In this document: positions 8,519 through 17,703 of the stretch, piece after piece
Position numbering within the stretch: the stretch's first letter is position 1
Layout: the number at the start of each line of letters is the position of its first letter
Origin: Methylococcaceae bacterium
GTDB lineage: Bacteria > Pseudomonadota > Gammaproteobacteria > Methylococcales > Methylomonadaceae
Direction: 5' to 3'
Length of the DNA stretch: 54,162 nucleotides
NCBI GenBank assembly: GCA_006844585.1
Contig: SPJM01000251.1
Span: 1-54,162, forward strand
Translations under genes and position numbers: made by a program
Notes under the pieces: model-generated
What the model saw: the letters and a program-made list of their open reading frames with translations, nothing else
Databases searched by the model: none
Told to the model about the DNA's origin: nothing

Positions 8519-10441
8519 ATGACTAAAGTAAGAAGCGACGAACAAAAATACGCCTTTCTCAGAGATGAGGAAAGCCTGGAACAAAACCGTTATGGGAACA
8601 AGATTAATCTGGCGGAAAACGGCGATGAGCTGATTGCTGATGCCTTGACCATCAATAACCAGCCTTCAGAAAGCGAAAACCCTAACCGCTATAAGCAACA
8701 CGGATTTTATCTCAATGCGGATAATTGTATCGGTTGCCATGCCTGCGAAGCGGCCTGTAGCGAGAAAAATGACAATCCGGCGCATATCGCTTTTCGGTCG
8801 GTAGGTTTCGTGGAAGGCGGCACTTATCCGGATTATCAACGCATTAATATCTCGATGGCCTGTAACCACTGCGATGATCCGGTGTGTCTTAAAGGTTGCC
8901 CGACCCGCGCATATACCAAGTTTGCTGAATACGGCGCGGTCTTACAAGATCCGGATATTTGTTTCGGTTGCGGTTATTGCACCTGGGTTTGTCCTTATAA
9001 TGCGCCGCAACTGGATCCGGTGAAAGGGCAGGTATCCAAATGTAATATGTGCGTGGATCGTTTAGAAGTAGGTTTAAAACCGTCCTGTGTATCTGCATGC
9101 TTAGGCAATGCCCTGGATTTCGGAGTGATTGAAAACGTGCCGGAAAATCGTGAAGTGGCGCAAACCGAGATTCCCGGATTTCCAACGGCCGAAATCACCC
9201 AACCGAATATTCGTTTCCAGCAGACTAAAGGCGCGCATAAGGAAATGACGCGTACTGATACAATGCCTGTTAAGTATCACCGTAATGCGGAAAGTAACAG
9301 CTTTGAGCCAGTGGTTGATGAAAAAGCAGGGCGGGATAAATACTGGAATCTAAAATCCTTATTGACCAGCCATGAAAGCGCACATGTTATTTTTACCCTG
9401 TTCACCCAGGGAACGGTCGGGGCGTTTTTAATGTTGTTTTTAGGCCCGTTTTTCGCACCTGAAATCTTTTCATTATTGGAAAATGCCGATTTACTGTTGA
9501 AATTAACAGTCGTTATCTTCGTTACTAGTACGATTGGTTTATACAAATTAAATATGCATCTGGGTAAGCCGCATCGTTTTTATCGTGGTTTCAATAATTT
9601 GAGATTGTCGCCGGTCAGTCGTGAAATTGCCGGGGTTTCGTTGTTTTATACCGGTTTATTGGGTTTTTTAGTCACCTTATTGATTCCTTTCGATTTTATC
9701 AAGGCGTTCAGTTATGCTTTCGGCGGCTTGGCGGCGTTAAGCGGTTTGGCGGGATTGTACTATATGTATAAGCTTTATCGCATTCCGGCTCGGCCTTTTT
9801 GGGATCATTTGCAGACCGGCACCGCTTTTTTCGGAACCATGTTGAGCTTTGGCGCTTTAATTATTGCGGCTGTGTGCGTGGTTTTTGTCGATTCTTCGGT
9901 ATTGGATACAGCGATAATGACACAAAGCCTGGCCGCAATAATGCTGATCGGCTTAGTTATTGAAGCGTTGGGACATTGGAAACACGCTGATGATATGCAA
10001 AAACTGGGCAATGAAGGCGCTGCTTCTTATTATCGGCAGGTCACTCAATATGGCTATAGCTATTTATTGCGCAACGGTTTACTGGCTTTGAATATTGGTT
10101 TGGCGCTTTATTTTTGTGTGTTCAGCATTGCTTCTGTATTTGATTGGGTTTTGGCGATTCTGTTAATGACATCTATGCTGGTAATGAGCGTTTTTGGTCG
10201 TTCCCTGTTTTTTGTATTGGTGATACCGACAACCATGCCAGGCGCTTTTTTCTGGAAAAACGAAGGTTTTGTTGATCATGCCCGTGAAACCGGTTTGGCC
10301 GATATGCCGCAAGTCGGCGTGGTTCATGAAAGACATCATGCTTTCAAAGTAGATGAGTTGCTCAAGACAATTAAAGAAAATTCCTTATCGGACATGGTTG
10401 ACCATGTTAAATGGATTTTCGGTTATAAAAAAGGTCATTAG
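8519..10441 (+). CDS. DmsB-DmsC-like fusion: four-cluster ferredoxin plus membrane anchor
   Basis: A 640-residue fusion. The N-terminal part is a DmsB/NrfC-type ferredoxin with 16 Cys in four groups (70/73/76/80, 115/118/123/127, 148/151/154/158, 175/178/190/194), enough for four [4Fe-4S] clusters. After a linker (about 205-285), residues 285-600 contain around eight hydrophobic spans like a DmsC quinol-oxidising anchor, with a cytoplasmic-looking tail. There is no Tat or Sec signal, so the clusters should face the cytoplasm, as does NasA encoded just upstream. The likely role is passing electrons from membrane quinol to NasA in place of an NADH-linked NasB/NasC or free ferredoxin. The C-terminal membrane part could instead take electrons from another carrier. 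Confidence 0.85.
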   Translation: MTKVRSDEQKYAFLRDEESLEQNRYGNKINLAENGDELIADALTINNQPSESENPNRYKQHGFYLNADNCIGCHACEAACSEKNDNPAHIAFRSVGFVEGGTYPDYQRINISMACNHCDDPVCLKGCPTRAYTKFAEYGAVLQDPDICFGCGYCTWVCPYNAPQLDPVKGQVSKCNMCVDRLEVGLKPSCVSACLGNALDFGVIENVPENREVAQTEIPGFPTAEITQPNIRFQQTKGAHKEMTRTDTMPVKYHRNAESNSFEPVVDEKAGRDKYWNLKSLLTSHESAHVIFTLFTQGTVGAFLMLFLGPFFAPEIFSLLENADLLLKLTVVIFVTSTIGLYKLNMHLGKPHRFYRGFNNLRLSPVSREIAGVSLFYTGLLGFLVTLLIPFDFIKAFSYAFGGLAALSGLAGLYYMYKLYRIPARPFWDHLQTGTAFFGTMLSFGALIIAAVCVVFVDSSVLDTAIMTQSLAAIMLIGLVIEALGHWKHADDMQKLGNEGAASYYRQVTQYGYSYLLRNGLLALNIGLALYFCVFSIASVFDWVLAILLMTSMLVMSVFGRSLFFVLVIPTTMPGAFFWKNEGFVDHARETGLADMPQVGVVHERHHAFKVDELLKTIKENSLSDMVDHVKWIFGYKKGH

Positions 10442-10460
10442 AATTTTATCTTAAACATAA

Positions 10461-10498
10461 AAAAAGCGTCGATTTCTGTAAATCGACGCTTTTTTTTT
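10461..10498 (+). terminator. Bidirectional terminator after the nas operon
   Basis: Perfect stem AAAGCGTCGATTT / AAATCGACGCTTT with a CTGT loop, A-rich on the left and nine T on the right. It ends the nas operon on the + strand. On the - strand the A-run becomes a T-run, so it can also stop transcripts of the convergent cold-shock-domain gene. Confidence 0.9.
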
Positions 10499-10534
10499 GG
10501 ACTTTTCCCCGGCCGGAAAAATGGTTGCTGTATA

Positions 10535-10885
10535 TTAAGCTTGCAAGCTCAAGAAGGCCGCTGCTGCGGCGCTTACCAGCCCTAAAGCGGCGGCCACAAC
10601 CCAACGCCAAGATTTGCTGTGTTGCTGTTGTTCATCCTCAAAATATTCAACGCCATCAATGCGCGCGTTTATCGCTTTAATTTTTCCTTCTCCATCTTGT
10701 TCAGTTTGATAATAAATGGTATCGCCTCTGAACGGTCTTCTGCGCATGCCTTTTAGAGCGGAGATATGAATGAAAACATCCTGACTGCCGTCTTCCGGTT
10801 TAATAAAACCAAAACCCCTGTCATCTTTCCAGGTTTTCAGAAAACCTTTATTTTCTGTCATTGCCATAGTTTTTACCTTTTTCAT
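10535..10885 (-). CDS. Cold-shock-domain protein with C-terminal membrane span
   Basis: A 116-residue protein with an OB-fold cold-shock domain at about residues 12-72. The RNP1-like motif DRGFGFI and RNP2-like DVFIHIS are intact, so single-stranded RNA/DNA binding is expected. A linker and one hydrophobic helix (about 92-115, rich in Ala) follow. Related proteins usually carry a DUF1294 multi-span domain here; this one has a single span. The start is uncertain: AAGGAAG precedes the first ATG and AGG precedes the in-frame ATG six codons later. The upstream DNA is a long gene-free stretch. Confidence 0.8.
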   Translation of the reverse strand: MKKVKTMAMTENKGFLKTWKDDRGFGFIKPEDGSQDVFIHISALKGMRRRPFRGDTIYYQTEQDGEGKIKAINARIDGVEYFEDEQQQHSKSWRWVVAAALGLVSAAAAAFLSLQA

Positions 10886-11291
10886 TATTACTTATCTTCC
10901 TTTTCAATAATCCGCCTCCTTTTCTGCAATGTAAGATTGATGTTGAATAAATGTCTAATCTTTCGATCTATCTAATTATTTGAAACGCATTGCCCGAATA
11001 CCACTTCGCTGGATTGCCGGGGTTGCATTTGCTTTTTGCGTATCGTTGAGTATCTTTCGACTCACATTGTGAAGGTCTTAGCGGTAGACCTGAATAATTC
11101 ATGATGAGCATACCCAAATAGTATGTCCGAGCAACCATTTGAAGAATCGCCTAACTAAATAATATAGTGATGAAATCTAATTTTTCAATAGGGAAATTGA
11201 ATTATGGGGGGGAGCAAGGGATTTGTTTAAGCGGCCTAACCCAACTTTCGAACTAGTCATAAATTCAGATTCGAAGGCTGGATTAGTGCTA

Positions 11292-11449
11292 AGGACTGAG
11301 AATTTTATAAAATCCGAAACTAACTTGCCTTTTTGTCCAGTTTCTGCGTTGTGGAAATAGTTACATAGCTTGCTATGCGCCTATTTCCACGCCTTGAAAC
11401 TGAACAAAAATCCTACGCTAGTTTCGGATTTTATTTCATCCTCAGTCCT
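11292..11449. repeat. 158-bp nested palindromic element, MITE-like
   Basis: The two halves pair along most of their length: AGGACTGAG (11292-11300) with 11441-11449, AAATCCGAAACTA (11310-11322) with 11419-11431 (13 of 13), TTTTTGTCCAGTTTC (11330-11344) with 11396-11410 (14 of 15), GTGGAAATAG (11351-11360) with 11381-11390 (10 of 10), and CATAGC/GCTATG at the centre. There is no coding capacity. TA-like flanks and the related short copy at 6141 point to a small non-autonomous mobile element. Confidence 0.8.
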
Positions 11450-11478
11450 AAAAGCGCTCACTCCAAACAAGGGGTTGT

Positions 11479-11490
11479 TAAGGACTGAGC
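11479..11490. repeat. Isolated end of the palindromic element
   Basis: TTAAGGACTGAG repeats the terminal sequence of the 158-bp element thirty bases further on, without a matching second end. It may be a remnant or a preferred insertion site. Confidence 0.45.
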
Positions 11491-11568
11491 AAAGTGAGAA
11501 TATAAGTTGATGATCGACGTTTAATAAATTTGCTCAGTATTGATTACGCGAGCATTGTCTTTGTGTTA

Positions 11569-11931
11569 TCAAACTTCTTTATCAATGACTTTTTTACCAT
11601 CAATTACTAATTCTGAAATGCCGCCGACAGCCATATGTAAGGTACAGGACGCTGTTTTGAAGTTGTCGCCTTTTTCACCCACCCATTCCAGTTTGACATA
11701 AGTCTCTTTATCGGTATCGGTGTTAGAAGTGAAGTAAACTTGGGAGCCCGTATGCTTTTTAATCGCTGCCGGACACTTTTTCGACGCCATTTCCTGCATT
11801 GCTGAGACGGCTCGAATCATTGCCTGGGCTTCTCTTTGTTCCGGCGTGGATGATTTATTAGAGCCTACTAATAGAAAACCCATTAAAAAAACACCGCCAA
11901 TAGCCAGCATCATTTGTTGTGTTTTACTCAT
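11569..11931 (-). CDS. Small membrane-anchored or exported protein, unknown
   Basis: A 120-residue protein with an N-terminal hydrophobic segment (about residues 8-24, LAIGGVFLMGFLLVG) that could be a signal anchor, followed by a polar periplasmic-looking domain with two Cys (in KKCPAA and ASCTLH) that could form a disulfide. GAGGAG lies six bases before the ATG, so the start is well supported. I do not recognise a family. It stands alone between a repeat-rich gap and the large sensor kinase. Confidence 0.75.
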   Translation of the reverse strand: MSKTQQMMLAIGGVFLMGFLLVGSNKSSTPEQREAQAMIRAVSAMQEMASKKCPAAIKKHTGSQVYFTSNTDTDKETYVKLEWVGEKGDNFKTASCTLHMAVGGISELVIDGKKVIDKEV

Positions 11932-12198
11932 AAATACTCCTCGTTATCGTTATAATTAAAATTTTTTTCACCCTCGTATCATTTCCATATGTTTGCGATG
12001 GATATTATGCACTAAAATTAAATTCAGGTAATTAATTTTTACTCTGCAATTGATGCCCCAACGCTTTAATTATATCACTGAATTGAGTTTTTAACCGGTG
12101 TAGACGGCATTTTAAAATTAAAAACGCGAAAATATCATGAATAAGCGCTTTTGTGAGCTTCAAAAACTTAGAAGCCGCATCAAATAGAGTGAAGCAGT

Positions 12199-15100
12199 TT
12201 ATTCAGATAACTGGTTTATGGAAAATAAGACTTTTTTGAGTTCATCGCGGACATTTGTAAACACCGCCTGATCCCATTGCCTAGCTTTCATAATCGCTTC
12301 TAATTCAGCAGCGTTTTTCTGAAGTTGTTCGGCGCCTATAGTCGCCGCCAGTCCTTTCAGGGTGTGAGCCAGTCGCCCGGCTGTTTCCCAATCTTTTTGC
12401 TTTGTCGCGTTTTGTAATTTGTCTGCAAAATCAGCGTTGCTCTTCGCCATTTTTCTTAAGATACGAAAATAGGATTGTTTGTTGCCCAAAATATTGTTCA
12501 GGCCGATTTGAGTATTGATGCCATTTAATAAAGGCAAATCCGTTTCAATTTCCAGAGGGGGCTTTTGAATTTTATTTGAGTTGGGAAGCATTGCTTTTGG
12601 AGCTACCCATTTCGCTAAGGTGCGGAACATTTTGTGAACATTCAAAGGCTTGGCGATATGATCGTTCATACCGCATTCAATCACTTTTTGCTGGTCGCTG
12701 ACCATGGCGCTGGCGGTCATGGCGATGATAGGGGTTTTTTCAAAGCGGGGAATTTTTCTTATTTCACGGGTAGCCTCATAACCATCCATCACCGGCATTT
12801 GACAATCCATTAAAATCGCATCAAAAAAGGGTTCATGTTTGATAATTTCGAGCGCAACTTGACCATTGTCGGCGAGCACAACGCTGATGCCTGCCATTTC
12901 CAACAGTTCTATCGCCAACTCCTGATTAATTTCGTTATCCTCCACCAATAAAACATAGGCGCCTTTTAAGGTATTGCCATCCCAATTATGAGTGTCGGTT
13001 TGTTGTTGAGTTTGAGGCTTGTCGACTGTTTGATGGCCTAATGCATTCATAATGGCGTCAAACAAGGAGTAGGGAGTAATCGGCTTGTTGATCACTGAGT
13101 TTATCGGCGCTTCGATTTGTTTGGCTTTGTTTAAAACACCTTCGCGGCCATGTGCGGAAACCATAACGATGATCGGTAACTGACCTGAATGAGTTTGCCT
13201 TATTTGCATTAGACAATCTAATCCGTCCATGCCGGGTATGAGCCAATTTTTCAGGATGACATGATAAGGTGTATTTTGAATATCCGCTGCTTCAATCATG
13301 GCGATAGCTTGTTGGACATTACCTGTTGCATCCGCTGTTAGACCAAAACTGTCGGCGACCCGGCTTAAGGTATCGCATAAAGTGGGGTTATCATCAATAA
13401 TTAACAGACGACTCCTCAGCATTTCTTCGGCCGGTAAATTAAATTTCGGTTTAACATTTTGCAAACCGAATTGACCACTGAAATGAAAAGTTGAGCCTTG
13501 ACCGGCGGTTGAGTTAATCCAAATTCGCCCGGACATTAATTCGACTAATTGTTTGGATATTGTTAACCCCAGGCCGGAACCGCCATATTTTCGGGTAGTC
13601 GATTCATCGGCTTGATTGAAACTTTTAAACAGGCGGGTTTGTTGATTGGGGGTCATACCGATGCCGGTGTCTTTAACCCAAAAATGTAATTGTATGTCAG
13701 TCTCGCTTTTAGCGATCATTTGTACGCCGATAATGATTTGCCCGGTTTCGGTAAATTTTACGGCGTTGTTTCCCAAATTGAGTAAAATTTGGCTGAGCCG
13801 TAATGGATCGCCAATTAAAGCGGGCGGGATAGCCGGATCGATATCATATATCAAGGCTAATTGTTTGTCTTCCGCATTTAAACCGACAATATTGGCTACA
13901 TTATCGAATATATCTTCCAAACTGAACGGGGTGTTTTCAATCGTTAATTTACCGGCTTCGATTTTTGAAAAATCGAGAATATCGTCAATAATGCCGCGTA
14001 AAGCTTCGGCGGAGCGATAGGCTTTTTCTATATAATTGCGTTGTTTAGCATTTAAATCGGATTGCAACGCTAAGTAACTCATGCCCATAATGGCATTCAT
14101 CGGGGTTCTGATTTCATGGCTCATATTGGCGAGAAAGTTAGATTTGGCTCGCGTTGAGTCCTCCGCTTGTTTACGCGCCAGATAATTTCGAAAACTGGCG
14201 ATTAAATTACCGCAAGTGGTTTGTAACGCTTGTAATTCGCGGCAAAGCTTTTGATTATAACCGGAAGCTCGGTTAGTGACCGCCATCACGCCGACTAATT
14301 GTTCGGCATGGAAAATAGGTAATCCGAGAAAGCATTGCATGGTTGGATGACTATCCGCTAAACCGCATAACTTAGGATCATGAATGGTTTTATTGATGAT
14401 GACGATATGCTGATTTAGCATCACATCGCCATAATAGGTCTGTGAGTTGTGCAATTCTACATGCCCCGCTTGGTAATCTGGTTGTTTAGATGCGCGGGTT
14501 CTCGCATAGCTGATTAAATACGGCTCGCCTTGTTCACCGGTCGCGGTTTCTGCGATAAAACCATATTCGCTATCTGTTTGCTCCAATAAGATTTGCAGCA
14601 GGTTGGAAAATGCTTGATGAGGGTCTGATTGTTCAATGAATAGAGCTTGCGCCTGGCGAATCGCTTCCAGCATTTTCTTGGATTTCTGCAATTGTAATTC
14701 GGCTTGTTTACGTTCGCTGACATCACGCGTCACGGATAACACCGAATAGGTTTCATGTTTATCATCCCAATAGGGAACAGAGTGGGTTTCCATAAACCGA
14801 TAAGATCCCTTTAAACCTTGTATTTTGAATTGAAGAGTATGGCTTTGCAGGTTATCGAGAACTTGTCGGTTCATTTGCCGAAAAACCTCTCGATCTTCAG
14901 GAACCACCAGATCTTCTACTAATGCGCCTAATACTGAACATTCGTTTTCAGCTTCTATCATGGTTAAACCGGAACGGTTCATATATTGTAATTTGCCGTC
15001 TGCCGATATGATTTTGACGCATTCGGGTTCGGTTTCTAAAATAGCGGTTAATTTAGATTCACTGTTCTTCAAAGCGACTTCGCTTTGTTTTCTTCGCTGG

Positions 15101-16917
15101 ACTTCTTTGCGTAAACGGATAATCCAATAGACAAATAGTGAAAACAGCCCCAGGGTCGCGATTAAATACTGTATAAATATTTTGCTGCTGATGCCGGATT
15201 TGACTTTTAAATTTAGCCAATGATTTTGTATATTGTTGAGTTCTTGGGGCGGAATAGTCGCCAAGGCCTTTTCGATAATGGAAAATAATGGGGGATGTTG
15301 TTTGGAAACTGCAATACTGTGGGTTGCAAAATAACCGGTTTCGCCGGAAAAATTAAACTGCAACAAGCCTTGTTGCTTCATAACATAGCTAGCCGCCGCC
15401 GGATGTCCGATATAAGCATCCACTCGACCGCTCGCCGTTTGTTTTAATGCCTCTTTAATATTGTCAAAGGGAATAATGGTTATGTCAGGGTAATCTTTTG
15501 ATAAAACTTCTTCAATAAAATAGCCTTTTTCCACCGCTAATCGTTTACCCTTCAGATTATCCAGACCGCCGATATAATTACTACTCAGATGACTGAACAG
15601 CGCGATAGGATGACGGAAATAGGGGGCGCTGAAATTCAAAAAGTTTTCCCGCGCCGGGGTTTTTACCGCATTGCTTAATAAATCAATTTGCCCGTAGTGC
15701 GCCATTTCCAATATTTCCGGCCAGGGTTTGTCTTTAATGATTTCAAAACGAATCCCCAAGAGCTTTTCAATTTTTTCTAATAAATCGGCTGACATGCCTT
15801 GGTAATCGCCATTTGAATCTATCCATTCATAAGGCGGGAATTGATTATGGATGCCTAAACGGATGACCGGGTTTTGCGCTAGCCATTGCGCTTCCGTTTT
15901 TGTTAAATTGAGTTGTTTTTGGGGCGAATAAATGAATTTTTCCAATTGCTCGTCGTTAAGCGGTTTGGAAAGCTTTAAATGGGAATAAATATTGGCGACC
16001 CGGCGAATTCGGTCTATTTCAATATTCCCCAGCGGAATACTTTGCGGCAGAATCAATTTACGGGTTTGTTCCGCTTCATATCGTAAATGCGGCAAACTTA
16101 ATTTGCTGCCGTATTGATGATGAATGAGTTGTATTAATTCTTCCGGGTGGTTTAAAGCATATTCCCAGCCTTTTATTGAAGCGCTTAAAAATCGTTTAGC
16201 GCGATCCGGATTGTTTGTTAATTCATTTTGGCTGGTATACAAAATATCGCCGTAAAAGTCGAATCCATAATTCAGCGGATTGATGATATTGAGTTTGACG
16301 CCTTGTTGAGTGAAGAAGAAAGGTTGGTCGGTAATATAAGCCGACATCACATCAATTTTATCGTTGATCAGATCTTCTTTATTGTACGTGTGTTTAATAT
16401 AAGTATATTTACGTTCATTTAAATTTGCATCAACCAATAAAGCTCTTAGCGGCGCTTCATCGCCGCCTTCGGCATCGAACATTAAGCGTTTCCCCTGCAT
16501 TTCAAAGGGGCTGACGATGCCGGATGATTGTTTGCTGATGAAGATGAGCGGGTTGTGCTGAAAAATAGCCGCTAAGGCAACGATGGGTTTGCCGTCGGCA
16601 AAATGTGAAACGATGCCGGAGTCGCCTACGCCATAGTCAGCTTGTTGGGAAACGATTAATTCAGTCGTACTGATCTTCGGGTTCAATTCCCGGATTTCTA
16701 CATCCAGGCCTTCGGCGGCGTAAAAACCTTTTTCTTTTGCGGCGTAATAACCGGCAAATTGAAATTGATGAAACCATTTCAATTGCAAAGATACTTTTTC
16801 GAGTTTCTGGTTTTCAGTTTGTGTCGATTCAGCATGAACTACAGGCAAAACAAAGCTTATCAGCAGCAAGAGAAATATGCCGGGCGTTTTTTTATTACAA
16901 TGAAAAATAATATCCAT
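12199..16917 (-). CDS. Hybrid histidine kinase with two periplasmic binding domains
   Basis: A 1572-residue membrane sensor. Order: signal sequence (about 10-29), NMT1/THI5-like binding domain (41-300), SBP_bac_3-type amino-acid binding domain (350-570), transmembrane helix (579-601), PAS (615-740), GAF (755-910), HisKA with H934, HATPase (1035-1147, DTGIGM and GGSGLGL), first receiver (1169-1290), second receiver (1319-1437, phosphoacceptor D1371) and HPt with H1518. The first receiver has N1224 where the phosphoacceptor Asp should be (ILKNWLIPGMDG), so it is probably not phosphorylated. The ligand cannot be told from sequence; NMT1 domains bind pyrimidine- or sulfonate-like compounds. No response regulator lies nearby, so output is unknown. 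Confidence 0.93.
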   Translation of the reverse strand: MDIIFHCNKKTPGIFLLLLISFVLPVVHAESTQTENQKLEKVSLQLKWFHQFQFAGYYAAKEKGFYAAEGLDVEIRELNPKISTTELIVSQQADYGVGDSGIVSHFADGKPIVALAAIFQHNPLIFISKQSSGIVSPFEMQGKRLMFDAEGGDEAPLRALLVDANLNERKYTYIKHTYNKEDLINDKIDVMSAYITDQPFFFTQQGVKLNIINPLNYGFDFYGDILYTSQNELTNNPDRAKRFLSASIKGWEYALNHPEELIQLIHHQYGSKLSLPHLRYEAEQTRKLILPQSIPLGNIEIDRIRRVANIYSHLKLSKPLNDEQLEKFIYSPQKQLNLTKTEAQWLAQNPVIRLGIHNQFPPYEWIDSNGDYQGMSADLLEKIEKLLGIRFEIIKDKPWPEILEMAHYGQIDLLSNAVKTPARENFLNFSAPYFRHPIALFSHLSSNYIGGLDNLKGKRLAVEKGYFIEEVLSKDYPDITIIPFDNIKEALKQTASGRVDAYIGHPAAASYVMKQQGLLQFNFSGETGYFATHSIAVSKQHPPLFSIIEKALATIPPQELNNIQNHWLNLKVKSGISSKIFIQYLIATLGLFSLFVYWIIRLRKEVQRRKQSEVALKNSESKLTAILETEPECVKIISADGKLQYMNRSGLTMIEAENECSVLGALVEDLVVPEDREVFRQMNRQVLDNLQSHTLQFKIQGLKGSYRFMETHSVPYWDDKHETYSVLSVTRDVSERKQAELQLQKSKKMLEAIRQAQALFIEQSDPHQAFSNLLQILLEQTDSEYGFIAETATGEQGEPYLISYARTRASKQPDYQAGHVELHNSQTYYGDVMLNQHIVIINKTIHDPKLCGLADSHPTMQCFLGLPIFHAEQLVGVMAVTNRASGYNQKLCRELQALQTTCGNLIASFRNYLARKQAEDSTRAKSNFLANMSHEIRTPMNAIMGMSYLALQSDLNAKQRNYIEKAYRSAEALRGIIDDILDFSKIEAGKLTIENTPFSLEDIFDNVANIVGLNAEDKQLALIYDIDPAIPPALIGDPLRLSQILLNLGNNAVKFTETGQIIIGVQMIAKSETDIQLHFWVKDTGIGMTPNQQTRLFKSFNQADESTTRKYGGSGLGLTISKQLVELMSGRIWINSTAGQGSTFHFSGQFGLQNVKPKFNLPAEEMLRSRLLIIDDNPTLCDTLSRVADSFGLTADATGNVQQAIAMIEAADIQNTPYHVILKNWLIPGMDGLDCLMQIRQTHSGQLPIIVMVSAHGREGVLNKAKQIEAPINSVINKPITPYSLFDAIMNALGHQTVDKPQTQQQTDTHNWDGNTLKGAYVLLVEDNEINQELAIELLEMAGISVVLADNGQVALEIIKHEPFFDAILMDCQMPVMDGYEATREIRKIPRFEKTPIIAMTASAMVSDQQKVIECGMNDHIAKPLNVHKMFRTLAKWVAPKAMLPNSNKIQKPPLEIETDLPLLNGINTQIGLNNILGNKQSYFRILRKMAKSNADFADKLQNATKQKDWETAGRLAHTLKGLAATIGAEQLQKNAAELEAIMKARQWDQAVFTNVRDELKKVLFSINQLSE

Positions 16918-17187
16918 AATATTTTTTCATAATGTTTCACCCTGATTAAAGAATAAAGTAGGTGGGATGAGACAAATCGAAAACCTTATCAAATCGTTAT
17001 ATTGTTAACAGTTTTGAAATTATATCAGTTCAAAACCGTATGTTTATTGTTATTAATTTATGATTTCAAAAAAGCATGTGAGTTTCTTCATCAATCCATT
17101 ATAGTTTATATAGGGAAAGTTAATTGATTATAGCTAAATAGCTAATTCGTTAGCTTATGATTGAATCTACTTAATGAGGTGAAATTT

Positions 17188-17703
17188 ATGAAATACAGTT
17201 ATTTACCGATGTTGATTTTTTTGGGGATGGCAAGCGGCGTCTGCGCGGCGGCAGACGCTATTAAAGCATCTAACGGTATGCAATATCCTTATGGGTGGCA
17301 AGACTGGCCGGTGATTGCTGTTTCCCATCGTACTGATAATAATACGATGCGGGTGATATTAGGCAATCCCCTGGCGATAAAAGCGGCGCGTTCGGGAAAT
17401 ATGAGGCCTTGGCCGGATGGCTCGGTGCTGGCCAAAGTGGTTTGGAAACAAGGGGAATTAAGCAGTTGGCCTTCTGCAATCGTGGCAGGCAAATTGGTGC
17501 ATGCGGAGTTTATGTTTAAAAACGCCAAAAGATCTCACAAAAACGATGGTTGGAAATGGGCGCGTTGGCTTGGCGTACAACAGCAGCCGTTTAACAAAGG
17601 CGATCAATCCTGCGCCGATTGTCATGCAGCTGTAAAGCATCGTGATTGGGTGTTCAGTGAACCGGCTGCATTGCCGAGTCTGAAGCTGGGAACTGCCCAA
17701 TAA
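17188..17703 (+). CDS. Cytochrome P460-family c-type haem protein
   Basis: The start is set at ATG 17188, because GAGGTG stands six bases upstream; a TTG nine codons earlier has no such site. The 171-residue product has a signal peptide cleaved near CAA-ADA, a P460-type body (HRTDNNTMRVILGN, WPDGSVLAKVVWK, HAEFMFK, GWKWARWLG) and one haem-binding motif CADCH. P460 proteins are periplasmic; characterised members oxidise hydroxylamine and related ones handle NO. Its presence suggests detoxification of nitrogen oxides, in line with a methanotroph. The last 50 bases overlap the end of the convergent gene. Confidence 0.88.
   Translation: MKYSYLPMLIFLGMASGVCAAADAIKASNGMQYPYGWQDWPVIAVSHRTDNNTMRVILGNPLAIKAARSGNMRPWPDGSVLAKVVWKQGELSSWPSAIVAGKLVHAEFMFKNAKRSHKNDGWKWARWLGVQQQPFNKGDQSCADCHAAVKHRDWVFSEPAALPSLKLGTAQ

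Larger units (their letters stand above)
10886..11568. other. Gene-free stretch of 683 bp containing a palindromic element
   Basis: I find no credible ORF or RNA gene here. It holds the 158-bp nested palindrome (11292-11449), an isolated end of the same element (11479-11490) and a small hairpin AGGTC...GACCT (about 11073-11091). The part next to 10885 is upstream of the cold-shock-domain gene and may encode its leader. Confidence 0.6.
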
